Under the pieces are notes generated by a model. The model was not told where the DNA came from and searched no databases. It saw only the letters and a program-made list of their open reading frames with translations. A DNA stretch of 54,501 nt from Pantoea phytobeneficialis. GTDB lineage: Bacteria > Pseudomonadota > Gammaproteobacteria > Enterobacterales > Enterobacteriaceae. The translations under genes were made by a program, and so were the position numbers. The DNA is taken from assembly GCF_009728735.1 (NCBI RefSeq), contig NZ_CP024636.1:910808-965308 (forward strand), written 5' to 3'. The first letter of the stretch is position 1, and each line of letters opens with the position of its first letter. Positions 17,833-26,346 of the stretch are shown in pieces.

Positions 17833-17849
17833 GGCACCTTTTTGGTGCT
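17833..17849. promoter_or_regulatory. NtrC-type enhancer palindrome
   Basis: GCACC-TTTTT-GGTGC (17834-17848) is a perfect match to the dyad of the NtrC site TGCACC-N5-GGTGCA. A second half site TGCACC follows at 17851. It lies about 120 bp upstream of the sigma-54 promoter at 17956, the usual enhancer distance. The same bases could also act as the terminator of the preceding regulator gene (GGTGC-TTT-GCACC-TTTTTT), so the two readings compete or overlap. Confidence 0.65.
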
Positions 17850-17955
17850 TTGCACCTTTTTTGATCAGAATCACAGACGGGCAATGCGCCCGTTTTTTTT
17901 CGTCTGATAATGCAGAAACCCTGATTTTACGTGGAAGTGTTCTTTTTGTTTCGGT

Positions 17956-17971
17956 TGGCACATTAGTTGCA
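17956..17971 (+). promoter_or_regulatory. Sigma-54 promoter of the ABC-hpxJKQT operon
   Basis: TGGCACATTAGTTGCA is a full match to the consensus TGGCAC-N5-TTGCA, with GG and GC 10 bases apart. Transcription should start near 17982, 40 bp before the first gene. With the upstream NtrC-type palindrome it indicates induction under nitrogen limitation. Confidence 0.88.
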
Positions 17972-18022
17972 GAACGATTCATCAAGAATCTTTTGTTTCA
18001 CATAAACTCACCGGGGTGCATA

Positions 18023-18808
18023 ATGAAAAAAGTTTTAATGGCGGTAGCGGGCGCTGCTCTGATGATGGCGCAGGTTGGTAGCGCAATGGCCGATCAGTTG
18101 CAGGACATCCAGAAACGCGGCGTGATCCGCATTGCCGTGCCGCAGGACTTCCCGCCGTTCGGTTCTGTCGGCACCGATTTACAGCCGCAGGGCTACGACA
18201 TCGACATGGCGAAGTACCTCGCCAAAGAGATGAAACTGAAGTTGCAGCTGGTGCCCGTTTCCAGTGCCAACCGTGTGCCTTACCTGCAAACCGACAAAGT
18301 CGATCTGGTGATCTCCAGCATGGGGAAAAACGCCGAGCGTGAAAAAGTGATCGACTTCAGCCGTGCTTACGCACCGTTCTTCCTTGGCGTATTTGGTCCG
18401 AAAGGCGAAGAAATCAAAGATGCGGCGGCGCTGAGCGGCAAATCCATCGGCGTAACCCGTGGTGCGGTAGAAGATATGGTTCTGACCGGTATCGCTCCGA
18501 AAGATGCCGAGGTGAAACGTTACGAAGATAACAACACCACGCTGTCTGCTTATCTTTCAGGTCAGGTGCAGTTTATCGCCACCGGTAACCTGGTCGTCGC
18601 AGCGATTGCCCGTCAGAACCCGGCCAAAGCCCCGGTGGCGCAGTTTATGCTGAAAGACTCCCCGTGCTTTATCGGTCTGAAGAAAGACGAGCCAGCGCTG
18701 AAAGATAAAGTGAATGCGCTTATCGGGCAGGGCATTAAAGATGGCACCCTGAACAAACTGTCCGAAGAGTGGCTGAAAGCGCCACTGCCGGCCAACCTCG
18801 GCGCATAA
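18023..18808 (+). CDS. Amino-acid-type ABC transporter substrate-binding protein (HpxF position)
   Basis: A 261-residue family 3 periplasmic binding protein. The signal peptide MKKVLMAVAGAALMMAQVGSA ends near AMA-DQ, and the mature part starts with IQKRGVIRIAVPQDFPPFG, typical of HisJ/GlnH-like proteins. The ATG at 18023 is chosen because it starts the signal; the frame extends 54 codons upstream through the sigma-54 promoter. It opens an operon with two permeases, an ATPase, hpxJ and hpxK. This order fits the Klebsiella hpxFGHIJK operon as I recall it. The ligand is probably a ureide such as allantoate, by context only. Confidence 0.85.
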   Translation: MKKVLMAVAGAALMMAQVGSAMADQLQDIQKRGVIRIAVPQDFPPFGSVGTDLQPQGYDIDMAKYLAKEMKLKLQLVPVSSANRVPYLQTDKVDLVISSMGKNAEREKVIDFSRAYAPFFLGVFGPKGEEIKDAAALSGKSIGVTRGAVEDMVLTGIAPKDAEVKRYEDNNTTLSAYLSGQVQFIATGNLVVAAIARQNPAKAPVAQFMLKDSPCFIGLKKDEPALKDKVNALIGQGIKDGTLNKLSEEWLKAPLPANLGA

Positions 18809-18820
18809 GAAGGACGGCCA

Positions 18821-19489
18821 ATGATTGGGCAACTTAACTTTGCTGCGCTGTGGCCACACTGGCCGGAGTTACTGGCAGGGCTGTGGGTCACCATCCAACT
18901 GACGGTGCTGGCAACGGTGGGTGGCGTCGCGCTGGGTATTCTCGGTGCCGCGCTACGCAGCGGTAAACCCAGCCTGGCGGGGCGCATCTGGGGCATTTAC
19001 GTCGAGCTGATTCGTAACACGCCCTTTGTGGTGCAGCTGTTTTTTATCGTCTTTGGTTTACCCAATCTTGGTCTGAAACTGACGGCGGGCGAAGCTGCGC
19101 TGCTGGCGATGCTGATTAACCTCGGTGCCTACAGCACCGAGATAATTCGTGCCGGTATCCAGGTGACACCAAAGGGGCAATGGGAAGCGGGCCGTGTACT
19201 CGGCCTGACCCGCAGCCAGACGTTTTTGCGTGTGGTGCTGCCGCCGTCGTTGCAACGTATTTATCCGGCGCTGGTCAGTCAGTGCATCATCGTGATGCTG
19301 GGTTCTTCGGTGGTATCGCAAGTCTCCTATGAGGAACTGACCTTCGCCGCCAACCTGATTCAGTCACGCACCTTTTTGAGTTTTGAAGTCTATCTGGTGA
19401 CGACGTTGATCTACCTGGCGTTGTCGATTGCCATGCGTCAGCTACTGCTGGCCGTAGGGCGTAAATGGTTTGGAGCGCAGCCATCATGA
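18821..19489 (+). CDS. ABC transporter permease, polar amino acid type (HpxG position)
   Basis: 222 residues with about five membrane helices and the HisM/GlnP-type coupling loop EAGRVLGLTRSQTFLRVVLP. It forms half of the inner-membrane channel with the next gene. It starts 12 bp after the binding protein and overlaps the second permease by 4 bp (ATGA). Substrate inferred from its operon with hpxJ and hpxK. Confidence 0.87.
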   Translation: MIGQLNFAALWPHWPELLAGLWVTIQLTVLATVGGVALGILGAALRSGKPSLAGRIWGIYVELIRNTPFVVQLFFIVFGLPNLGLKLTAGEAALLAMLINLGAYSTEIIRAGIQVTPKGQWEAGRVLGLTRSQTFLRVVLPPSLQRIYPALVSQCIIVMLGSSVVSQVSYEELTFAANLIQSRTFLSFEVYLVTTLIYLALSIAMRQLLLAVGRKWFGAQPS

Positions 19490-20142
19490 CCACGTTTACC
19501 GATTGGGATATCGTGCGCAACCTGCTGCTGGCGGCGCGCTGGACGATTTTGCTGTCGCTGGTGGCCTTCTTTGGTGGCACGCTGGTGACCCTGCCGCTGC
19601 TGTTTCTGCGCCTGCTGCGTAAGCCGTGGCTGATGCGGGTGATTCGTGGTTATACCGAACTGTTCCAGGGGACGCCGCTGCTGATGCAGTTGTTTCTGGC
19701 TTTCTTCGGTGTCGCACTGTTTGGCATCGACGTTGCCCCCTGGACCGCTGCCTCACTGGCGTTGACGCTCTACACCAGCGCCTTTCTGGTGGATATCTGG
19801 TACGGCAGCATCCGTGCCTTGCCGAAAGGGCAGTGGGAAGCCTCGCGCTGCCTGGGCCTGACCTTCGGCCAGACGCTGTATCGCGTGGTTGCCCCGCAGG
19901 CAATCCGCATTGCCATCGCCCCAACGGTCGGTTTTGCCGTGCAGGTGATCAAGGGCACCGCGCTGGCTTCAATCATTGGTTTTGTCGAACTGACTAAAGC
20001 CGGCACCATTCTGAACAACGTGACTTATCAGCCGTTTAAGGTATTTGGCCTGGTGGCGTTGGGTTACTTCCTGATGTGTTATCCGCTGTCGCGTTACAGC
20101 CAGTACCTGGAGAAAAAATTCAATGCCGCTCATCACCATTAA
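19486..20142 (+). CDS. ABC transporter permease, polar amino acid type (HpxH position)
   Basis: 218 residues, a second HisMQ-type permease with the loop EASRCLGLTFGQTLYRVVAPQA. The start ATG 19486 overlaps the previous stop and follows GGAG; an upstream in-frame ATG (19465) lies well inside the previous gene and is less likely. It overlaps the ATPase start by 20 bp. It pairs with the first permease as a heterodimeric channel. Confidence 0.86.
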   Translation: MTTFTDWDIVRNLLLAARWTILLSLVAFFGGTLVTLPLLFLRLLRKPWLMRVIRGYTELFQGTPLLMQLFLAFFGVALFGIDVAPWTAASLALTLYTSAFLVDIWYGSIRALPKGQWEASRCLGLTFGQTLYRVVAPQAIRIAIAPTVGFAVQVIKGTALASIIGFVELTKAGTILNNVTYQPFKVFGLVALGYFLMCYPLSRYSQYLEKKFNAAHHH

Positions 20143-20854
20143 TCAGGTACAGAAGTACTACGGCGACAACCACGTCCTTAAAGGTGTCGATCTCGATATC
20201 GAAATGGGCGAAGTGATCTCCATCATCGGACGGAGCGGATCGGGCAAAAGTACCCTGCTGCGCTGCATGAACGGGCTGGAAGGCTATCAGGAAGGCAGCA
20301 TCAAACTGGGCGGGATGACCATTACCGACCGTGAATCGCAGGCGCGTGAAATCAGCCGCTCGGTCGGAATGGTGTTCCAGAGTTTTAACCTGTTCCCGCA
20401 TATGACGGCGCTGGAAAACGTGATGCTGGCTCCGCGCCGCGTGCTGAAAAAAAGCGAAGCCGAATGCCGGGACCTGGCGAAGCAGATGCTGGAAAAAGTT
20501 GGCCTCGGTGAACGCCTGGATTATTACCCGGCCAATCTCTCGGGTGGTCAGCAGCAGCGTGTGGCGATCGCCCGTGCGCTGGCAATGCAACCCAAAGTAT
20601 TACTTTGTGACGAGATCACCTCCGCACTCGATCCCGAGCTGGTGGGTGAAGTGTTGAAAGTGCTGGAGCAGCTGGCTGCCGAAGGTATGACGCTGATTCT
20701 CGTGACACACGAAATGAACTTCGCCCGCGATGTGGGTGATCGAGTGGTCTTTATGCATCAGGGGCGCGTCTGGGAGCAGGGCGACAGCAAAACGTTGTTC
20801 GCCAATCCGCAAACGGCGGAGTTGAAACAGTTTATCTCGACGGTCCGTCTCTAA
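20123..20854 (+). CDS. ABC transporter ATP-binding protein, polar amino acid type (HpxI position)
   Basis: 243 residues with all nucleotide-binding motifs: Walker A GRSGSGKST (residues 36-44), Q-loop VFQSFNLFPHM, signature LSGGQQQR, Walker B VLLCDEITSALDP and H-loop VTHEM. Closest in type to GlnQ/HisP. It starts inside the second permease gene and ends 21 bp before hpxJ, so the transporter and the catabolic enzymes are one transcription unit. Confidence 0.88.
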   Translation: MPLITINQVQKYYGDNHVLKGVDLDIEMGEVISIIGRSGSGKSTLLRCMNGLEGYQEGSIKLGGMTITDRESQAREISRSVGMVFQSFNLFPHMTALENVMLAPRRVLKKSEAECRDLAKQMLEKVGLGERLDYYPANLSGGQQQRVAIARALAMQPKVLLCDEITSALDPELVGEVLKVLEQLAAEGMTLILVTHEMNFARDVGDRVVFMHQGRVWEQGDSKTLFANPQTAELKQFISTVRL

Positions 20855-20875
20855 GACATCAACAAGGAATTCATC

Positions 20876-22111
20876 ATGGACATCACGCAATTTCCGCAAA
20901 TCAATCCGCCGCAGCGTCTGCTGATGGGTCCGGGACCGATCAACGCCGATCCGCGCGTGCTGCGCGCCATGTCGACGCAACTGATTGGTCAATACGATCC
21001 GGCGATGACGAATTACATGAATGAGGTGATGGCGCTGTATCGTGGCGTATTCCGCACCGAAAACCGCTGGACGATGTTGATCGACGGTACCTCACGCGCC
21101 GGGATCGAAGCGGTCCTGCTGTCAGCGATCCGTCCGGGTGACAAAGTGTTGGTGCCGGTGTTTGGTCGTTTTGGTCATTTGCTGTGTGAAATCGCGCGTC
21201 GCTGCCGTGCGGAAGTGCACACCATTGAAGTGCCGTGGGGCGAGGTGTTCACACCGGATCAGATCGAAGATGCCATCAAACGTATCAAGCCGCGTCTGCT
21301 GCTGACGGTGCAGGGCGACACCTCCACTACCATGCTGCAACCGCTGGCCGAGCTGGGGGCGATTTGTCAGAAATATGGCGTGCTGTTCTACACCGATGCC
21401 ACCGCCTCATTGGGGGGGAACGCGCTGGAGACTGACGCCTGGGGGCTGGATGCGGTGTCTGCCGGGATGCAGAAATGCCTTGGCGGTCCATCCGGTACCT
21501 CGCCGATCACCCTCAGCCCGCAGATGGAAGCGGTGATCCGCAAGCGTAAATGCGTGGAAGAGGGCATCCGCACCGCCGAGCATCAGGACGGCGACGACGA
21601 GATGATCTACTCCAACTACTTCGACCTCGGCATGATCATGGATTACTGGGGACCGGAGCGTCTTAATCACCATACCGAAGCCACTACCGCGTTGTTTGGC
21701 GCACGCGAGTGCGCGCGCCTGATTATGCAGGAAGGTCTGGATAACGGAATCGCCCGTCATAAGTTGCACGGCGATGCGCTGCTGAAAGGCATTCAGGGGA
21801 TGGGACTGGAAACCTTCGGCGACCTGCAACATAAAATGAATAACGTGCTTGGCGTGGTGATCCCGCAGGGCGTTAACGGCGATCAGGTGCGTAAGCTGGT
21901 GCTGGAAGATTTCGGTATCGAGATTGGCACCTCCTTTGGCCCCCTGCACGGCAAAGTGTGGCGTATCGGCACTATGGGCTATAACGCGCGCAAAGATTGC
22001 GTGATGCAAACCCTGACGGCGCTGGAAGCGGTGCTGAATCATCTCGGCTTCCGTTCCACCCAAGGTGCGGCGCTCCAGGCGGCCTGGGATCACTACGGGA
22101 GCCACGCATGA
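20876..22111 (+). CDS. hpxJ: Ureidoglycine aminotransferase
   Basis: 411 residues of the class V (alanine-glyoxylate-like) PLP aminotransferases. Lys200 in SAGMQKCLGGPSG is the Schiff-base lysine, the same number as reported in Klebsiella HpxJ. The N-terminus RLLMGPGPINADPRVL is typical of PucG/UGAT enzymes. It transaminates unstable ureidoglycine with an alpha-keto acid, yielding oxalurate and an amino acid. It overlaps hpxK by 4 bp, fitting hand-over of the labile substrate from HpxK. Confidence 0.92.
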   Translation: MDITQFPQINPPQRLLMGPGPINADPRVLRAMSTQLIGQYDPAMTNYMNEVMALYRGVFRTENRWTMLIDGTSRAGIEAVLLSAIRPGDKVLVPVFGRFGHLLCEIARRCRAEVHTIEVPWGEVFTPDQIEDAIKRIKPRLLLTVQGDTSTTMLQPLAELGAICQKYGVLFYTDATASLGGNALETDAWGLDAVSAGMQKCLGGPSGTSPITLSPQMEAVIRKRKCVEEGIRTAEHQDGDDEMIYSNYFDLGMIMDYWGPERLNHHTEATTALFGARECARLIMQEGLDNGIARHKLHGDALLKGIQGMGLETFGDLQHKMNNVLGVVIPQGVNGDQVRKLVLEDFGIEIGTSFGPLHGKVWRIGTMGYNARKDCVMQTLTALEAVLNHLGFRSTQGAALQAAWDHYGSHA

Positions 22112-23367
22112 GTGAAAGCCTGATGACCGCCAGCGAGGCGCAGTTAGCCGCCGCCCGTGTCATGGCGCGTTGCGATGCGCTGGCTGAGATCAGCGAAACC
22201 GACGATGGCCTGATGCGTGTCTACCTCTCGCCAGAGCAGATGCGTGCCAATCAGCGTGTCGGCGAGTGGATGCAGGCGGCAGGAATGACGGTGTGGCAGG
22301 ATGCGGTGGGTAACATTTGTGGCCGCTACGAATCCGCCACCCCAGGCGCACCGGCGTTGCTGCTCGGTTCACATCTCGACACCGTACGTAATGCCGGGCG
22401 CTATGACGGTATGCTCGGTGTGCTGACGGCCATTGAAACCGTGCAGTGGCTGCACGATCACCAACAGCGTCTGCCGCTGGCGGTGGAAATCGTTGGCTTT
22501 GGCGATGAAGAGGGCACGCGTTTTGGTATCACGCTGCTCGGCAGCCGGGGCATTACCGGAAGCTGGCCGGAAAGCTGGATTACCCATCCTGATGGCAACG
22601 GTATCACCGTGGCTCAGGCGATGCAGGATGTCGGTTTAGATGCGGCAAAAATTCTTGACGCCGCGCGTGATGTGAACGATATCGCCGCCTATCTGGAGCT
22701 GCATATCGAGCAAGGCCCATGTCTGGAGCAGGACGATCTGGCGCTCGGCGTAGTGACCGCCATCAACGGCGCACGCCGCCTGAACTGCCGCTTTACCGGC
22801 GAGGCGGGGCACGCGGGTACGGTGCCGATGACGCACCGTAAAGATGCGTTGGCCGCTGCCGCCGAGTGGATGGTGTTTATTGAGCAGACCACCCGCGAGC
22901 TGGACCCGCAGTTGGTGGCGACGGTCGGGACGCTGCACTGCGCGCCCGGCGCGGTGAATGTGATCCCCGGCGAAGTACAACTGTCGCTGGATGTGCGTGG
23001 CCCACAGGATGAACCGCTGGAACGTTTGCTGTCGATGCTGCTGACTCAGGCCGAGGCCATCGCCTTACGCCGTGGGCTGACGTTTGACGCCGATGAGTTT
23101 TATCGCATCAACGCCACTGCCTGTGATGCGCGTCTGCAACAGGCGCTGAGTCATGCGGTCGAAACGGTGCAGGGGCGCAGCCTGTCTCTGCCCAGCGGGG
23201 CAGGGCATGATGCGATTGCCATCGCGGAACGCTGGCCGGTCGGCATGTTGTTTGTGCGCAACCATCGCGGTATCAGCCATCATCCGGCAGAGTCGGTGCA
23301 GGCTGCGGATGTGGCGTTCGGCGTGCAGGCTTATGTGCAGGCGGTGTGCGACCTGGCCCGTGGATAA
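22108..23367 (+). CDS. hpxK: Allantoate amidohydrolase
   Basis: 419 residues of the M20 amidohydrolase/carbamoylase family. Metal-site motifs are GSHLDTV, the aspartate region RYDGMLGVL, GFGDEEGTRFG and LHIEQGPCLE. It hydrolyses allantoate to ureidoglycine, CO2 and ammonia. The ATG at 22108 overlaps the hpxJ stop and follows GGGAG; the longer frame from 21997 lies within hpxJ and is rejected. It starts MSESLMTASEAQ. Confidence 0.92.
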   Translation: MSESLMTASEAQLAAARVMARCDALAEISETDDGLMRVYLSPEQMRANQRVGEWMQAAGMTVWQDAVGNICGRYESATPGAPALLLGSHLDTVRNAGRYDGMLGVLTAIETVQWLHDHQQRLPLAVEIVGFGDEEGTRFGITLLGSRGITGSWPESWITHPDGNGITVAQAMQDVGLDAAKILDAARDVNDIAAYLELHIEQGPCLEQDDLALGVVTAINGARRLNCRFTGEAGHAGTVPMTHRKDALAAAAEWMVFIEQTTRELDPQLVATVGTLHCAPGAVNVIPGEVQLSLDVRGPQDEPLERLLSMLLTQAEAIALRRGLTFDADEFYRINATACDARLQQALSHAVETVQGRSLSLPSGAGHDAIAIAERWPVGMLFVRNHRGISHHPAESVQAADVAFGVQAYVQAVCDLARG

Positions 23368-23382
23368 AAAAGGAGTGGTGGC

Positions 23383-23877
23383 ATGAAGCTGGAAAACTTT
23401 AATCAGTTGTCGCCCGCGGAGGCGCAGGCGGCGATTGCCCATTGTGTCGCCATTCCTGCCTGGCAACAGGCGCTGGTGGCAGCGCGTCCATTCAGCAACC
23501 CACAACAGTTGCTGGCTGAGGCGGAGCGTCTGGCGCAGCAGTGGCAGGGTGCGGAGCTGGAGCAGGCGCTGAGTGCACATCCTCGCATCGGGGAAAAAGC
23601 CGCTGGCGAAGACAAAGAAGCCACGTTTTCGCGCAGTGAGCAATCGGCGATGCTGGATGCCAACGGCGCGTTACAATTTGCCATGCTGGCGGGTAATCAG
23701 CGTTATGAACAGCGCTTTGGCCGGGTGTTTTTGATTCGTGCCAAAGGGCGTAGCGGTGAAGAGATGCTGGCAGAACTGCAACGTCGGCTTAACAATGATG
23801 TCGTGACCGAACAGCAAGAAGCGCTGACGCAACTGCGGGAAATTACCTTATTAAGGTTAAAGGAGAGCATCGCATGA
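23383..23877 (+). CDS. hpxQ: OHCU decarboxylase
   Basis: 164 residues of the OHCU decarboxylase family. The conserved segment LSAHPRIGEK contains His66, the expected catalytic histidine, and AGNQRYEQRFGRVFLIRAKGRS is the second family motif. It converts 2-oxo-4-hydroxy-4-carboxy-5-ureidoimidazoline to S-allantoin. In Klebsiella this gene is in hpxPQT beside the urate genes; here it is fused to the transporter-hpxJK operon. It lies 15 bp after hpxK with a GGAG site and overlaps hpxT by 4 bp. Confidence 0.92.
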   Translation: MKLENFNQLSPAEAQAAIAHCVAIPAWQQALVAARPFSNPQQLLAEAERLAQQWQGAELEQALSAHPRIGEKAAGEDKEATFSRSEQSAMLDANGALQFAMLAGNQRYEQRFGRVFLIRAKGRSGEEMLAELQRRLNNDVVTEQQEALTQLREITLLRLKESIA

Positions 23878-24209
23878 GTACCATCACCACGCATATTCTG
23901 GACACCGCGCTGGGTAAACCGGCGATTGGGGTGGCGGTCGCGCTGGAGCAGGACAGCCCGGAGGGATGGTTGCTGCTGGCACAGGGCCACACCGATGCTG
24001 ACGGGCGAATTAAAGACCTGACACCGGAGCCGTTAGCACCGGGGCATTATCGTCTGGTTGCCGAGATTGGTGATTATTTTGCAGCAACAGGGCGTGACGC
24101 GTTATACGTCAGTGCCCAGATCGATTTTGTGCTGGGTGAAACCGGCAGCCATTATCATCTGCCGTTTCTGATTTCGCCCTGGTCGTGGTCGACTTATCGC
24201 GGTAGTTGA
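23874..24209 (+). CDS. hpxT: 5-hydroxyisourate hydrolase (transthyretin-like)
   Basis: 111 residues of the transthyretin-related HIUase family. Hallmarks are the N-terminal THILD with His7, HYHLPFLISPWSWSTY near the end and the C-terminal tetrapeptide YRGS that distinguishes HIUases from transthyretin. No signal peptide, so cytosolic. It hydrolyses 5-hydroxyisourate to OHCU, feeding HpxQ, with which it overlaps (ATGA). Last gene of the operon; a repeat element follows 13 bp later. Confidence 0.94.
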   Translation: MSTITTHILDTALGKPAIGVAVALEQDSPEGWLLLAQGHTDADGRIKDLTPEPLAPGHYRLVAEIGDYFAATGRDALYVSAQIDFVLGETGSHYHLPFLISPWSWSTYRGS

Positions 24210-24222
24210 GTGCGGTCTGTTA

Positions 24223-24382
24223 CCCTCACCCCGGCCCTCTCCCATGAGGGAGAGGGAGATGTGCAATATGCCAGATTGACTCGATCAGTTCCCTCTCCCA
24301 TGAGGGAGAGGGAGACGTGCCATATGCCAGATTGACTCGATCAGTTCCCTCTCCCGCTGGCGGGAGAGGGTTAGGGTGAGGG
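24223..24382. repeat. CCCTCACC-ended palindromic repeat element, copy 1
   Basis: 160 bp bounded by inverted ends CCCTCACCCCGGCCCTCTCC and GGAGAGGGTTAGGGTGAGGG. Inside, one 56-bp unit (with CCATGAGGGAGAGGGAG) is present twice. It is the reverse complement of the 104-bp copy at 28288-28391 plus one exact extra 56-bp unit. A third relative is at 36931-37388. No coding capacity; it behaves like a mobile palindromic (MITE- or REP-like) element. It also separates the convergent hpxT and yafV. Confidence 0.85.
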
Positions 24383-24384
24383 TA

Positions 24385-25152
24385 TTACAACGTAAACTGA
24401 TCCGCATCGCGCCACGCCGGGAAGCGATCGCGATACGCCTGCAACTCCTCCAGCGACAATTCCGCATCAATACGCGCACGGGCAAACGGCTCGGCCGCCG
24501 CCAGAATCTCACCCAGTGGTGAAATAATCCGGCTGTCGCCGCTGTACTGATGTTGATTGCCATCGCTGCCGACGCGGTTGCAACCCGCCACATAAGCCTG
24601 GTTCTCAATCGCCCTTGCCATCAGCAGTGACTGCCAGTGCAGTGCACGCGGTGCTGGCCAGTTGGCGACGAATAACGCCAGATCATAATCATTACGGTTG
24701 CGGGTAAACACCGGGAAGCGCAGGTCATAACAAATCTGCGGCAGAATACGCCAGCCGCGCCAGGTGAATACCTCACGGGTTTCACCGGCAACATAATGCT
24801 GATGTTCATTTGCCATGCGGAACAGGTGACGCTTGTCATATTGATGCAGCGTGCCATCCGGCTCAACCAGCAGGAAACGGTTAACCGTGCCTTTTTCGGT
24901 CTGAATCGCGGCACTGCCGCCAATCAACGCATTGCTGGCTTTGGCGTGCTGATGCAACCATGCGACGACCTCTTCCTGCGGTAGCGAGCTTTCTGCCGCT
25001 TCCATCGCAAAGCCGGTGGTAAACATCTCCGGCAGCAGAATCAGATCGCGTCCTTCAATTCCCTTCAGTACGCCGTCGAAATGACGCAGATTGGCCGCGC
25101 CATCCATCCAGCTCAGGGTTTCCTGCAATACGGTAATTTTTAAAGCTGACAT
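24385..25152 (-). CDS. yafV: Omega-amidase YafV (nitrilase superfamily)
   Basis: 255 residues, very close to E. coli YafV. The nitrilase triad is Glu42 (LLPEMFTTGF), Lys107 (YDKRHLF) and Cys141 (PQICYDLRFP). It hydrolyses alpha-ketoglutaramate and related omega-amides. Its start overlaps the end of the aminotransferase gene by 13 bp, so they are co-expressed. That pairing fits a glutamine transaminase-omega-amidase module, pulling the last step of methionine salvage forward. Confidence 0.93.
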   Translation of the reverse strand: MSALKITVLQETLSWMDGAANLRHFDGVLKGIEGRDLILLPEMFTTGFAMEAAESSLPQEEVVAWLHQHAKASNALIGGSAAIQTEKGTVNRFLLVEPDGTLHQYDKRHLFRMANEHQHYVAGETREVFTWRGWRILPQICYDLRFPVFTRNRNDYDLALFVANWPAPRALHWQSLLMARAIENQAYVAGCNRVGSDGNQHQYSGDSRIISPLGEILAAAEPFARARIDAELSLEELQAYRDRFPAWRDADQFTL

Positions 25153-26300
25153 AAACGCTCCGCTGCGGCGTCGAGCGTCGCTTCCTGTTTAGCAAAGCAC
25201 AGGCGGATCAGCTTATGCGGGAACGGATCGGCGCAAAATACCGACAGCGGAATGGCCGCTACGCCAACTTCTTTGGTCAGCCACTGGCAGAAGCTGACGT
25301 CATCCAGATCGGAAATCGCGCTGTAATCCGCCAGCAGGAAGTAGGTGCCTTCACATGGCAGCACTTCAAAGCGGCTTTTCGCCAGCGCCTGCACCAGACG
25401 ATCGCGACGGGCGCGGTAAAATTCCGGCAGCTCACGATAATGTTCTGGCTCGGCACGTAGCATATCGGCAATCGCCAGTTGCGCCGGGGTATTCACCGAA
25501 AAGGTGAGATACTGATGCACTTTGCGGATCTCGGCGCTGATGGCGGCCGGTGCTACGCAGTAACCCACTTTCCAGCCGGTCATATGGAAGGTTTTACCAA
25601 AAGATGACACGGCAATTGCCCGCTGACGCAGTTCGGCATGGGCCAGCACGCTGGCGTGTCCCTCTTCGGCGAAGCAGATGTGCTCGTAAACTTCATCGCT
25701 CAGGACATAGATTTCCTGCTCGGCGATCGCCTGCCACAGCGCAGCGTAATCGCTTTTGCGCCATACGGTGGCGGAAGGATTGTGCGGCGTATTCAGGATC
25801 ACCAGACGGGTTTTAGCACTCAGCAGGCTGCGGAATTCAGCCCAGTCGACGCGGAAACCCGGTGGCTGCAAGGCGATGCGTTTCAGCACGCCACCAGCCA
25901 GTTGTACCGCCGGGGCATAGCTGTCGTAGCTGGGATCGAAACAGATCACTTCATCGCCCGGGCGCACCAACGCGGTGATGGCGGCATATAAGGCTTCGGT
26001 GGCACCGGCGGTGACGGTAATATCGCTGTTGACGTCTGGCTGGTGGCCATACAACTCAGCGGTTTTGGCGGCGATGGCTTCGCGCAGCGGCAGCGCACCG
26101 GTCATCGGGGCGTACTGGTTTGCTCCCTGGCTGACGTGATACGCCAGGCGCTCCTGTAAGTAACGTGGACCATCAAAATCAGGGAAGCCCTGAGACAGGT
26201 TGATAGCGTTATATTGCTGCGCCAGCGCGCTCATTTGGGTAAAAATGGTGGTGCCGAGCGCCGGTAATTTGCTCTCGGGAATCAGGTTGTGCTGCGTCAT
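25140..26300 (-). CDS. mtnE: Methionine/KMTB aminotransferase (YbdL/MtnE-like)
   Basis: 386 residues, the same length as E. coli YbdL and highly similar. It is a fold-type I class I PLP aminotransferase; the lysine lies in SSFGKTFHMTGWK and the substrate carboxylate Arg in HKLIRLCF. It interconverts 4-methylthio-2-oxobutanoate and methionine. Here it is divergent from mtnB with MetJ-type boxes between, and is paired with yafV, which argues for a role as the final salvage transaminase. On the minus strand a good promoter, TTGCCA-17 bp-TATAGT, lies at 26355-26383. Confidence 0.88.
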   Translation of the reverse strand: MTQHNLIPESKLPALGTTIFTQMSALAQQYNAINLSQGFPDFDGPRYLQERLAYHVSQGANQYAPMTGALPLREAIAAKTAELYGHQPDVNSDITVTAGATEALYAAITALVRPGDEVICFDPSYDSYAPAVQLAGGVLKRIALQPPGFRVDWAEFRSLLSAKTRLVILNTPHNPSATVWRKSDYAALWQAIAEQEIYVLSDEVYEHICFAEEGHASVLAHAELRQRAIAVSSFGKTFHMTGWKVGYCVAPAAISAEIRKVHQYLTFSVNTPAQLAIADMLRAEPEHYRELPEFYRARRDRLVQALAKSRFEVLPCEGTYFLLADYSAISDLDDVSFCQWLTKEVGVAAIPLSVFCADPFPHKLIRLCFAKQEATLDAAAERLCQL

Positions 26301-26346
26301 TGATCTTTGCCTTCAGCGCGAATGTCGTTGCGGAGTTAACCCTCTG

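Noticed and set aside
17834..17862. Terminator only, at the end of the RpiR-type gene
   Set aside because: GGTGC-TTT-GCACC-TTTTTT could form a small terminator. The perfect NtrC dyad at the right distance from a consensus sigma-54 promoter was judged the more informative reading, though both may hold.
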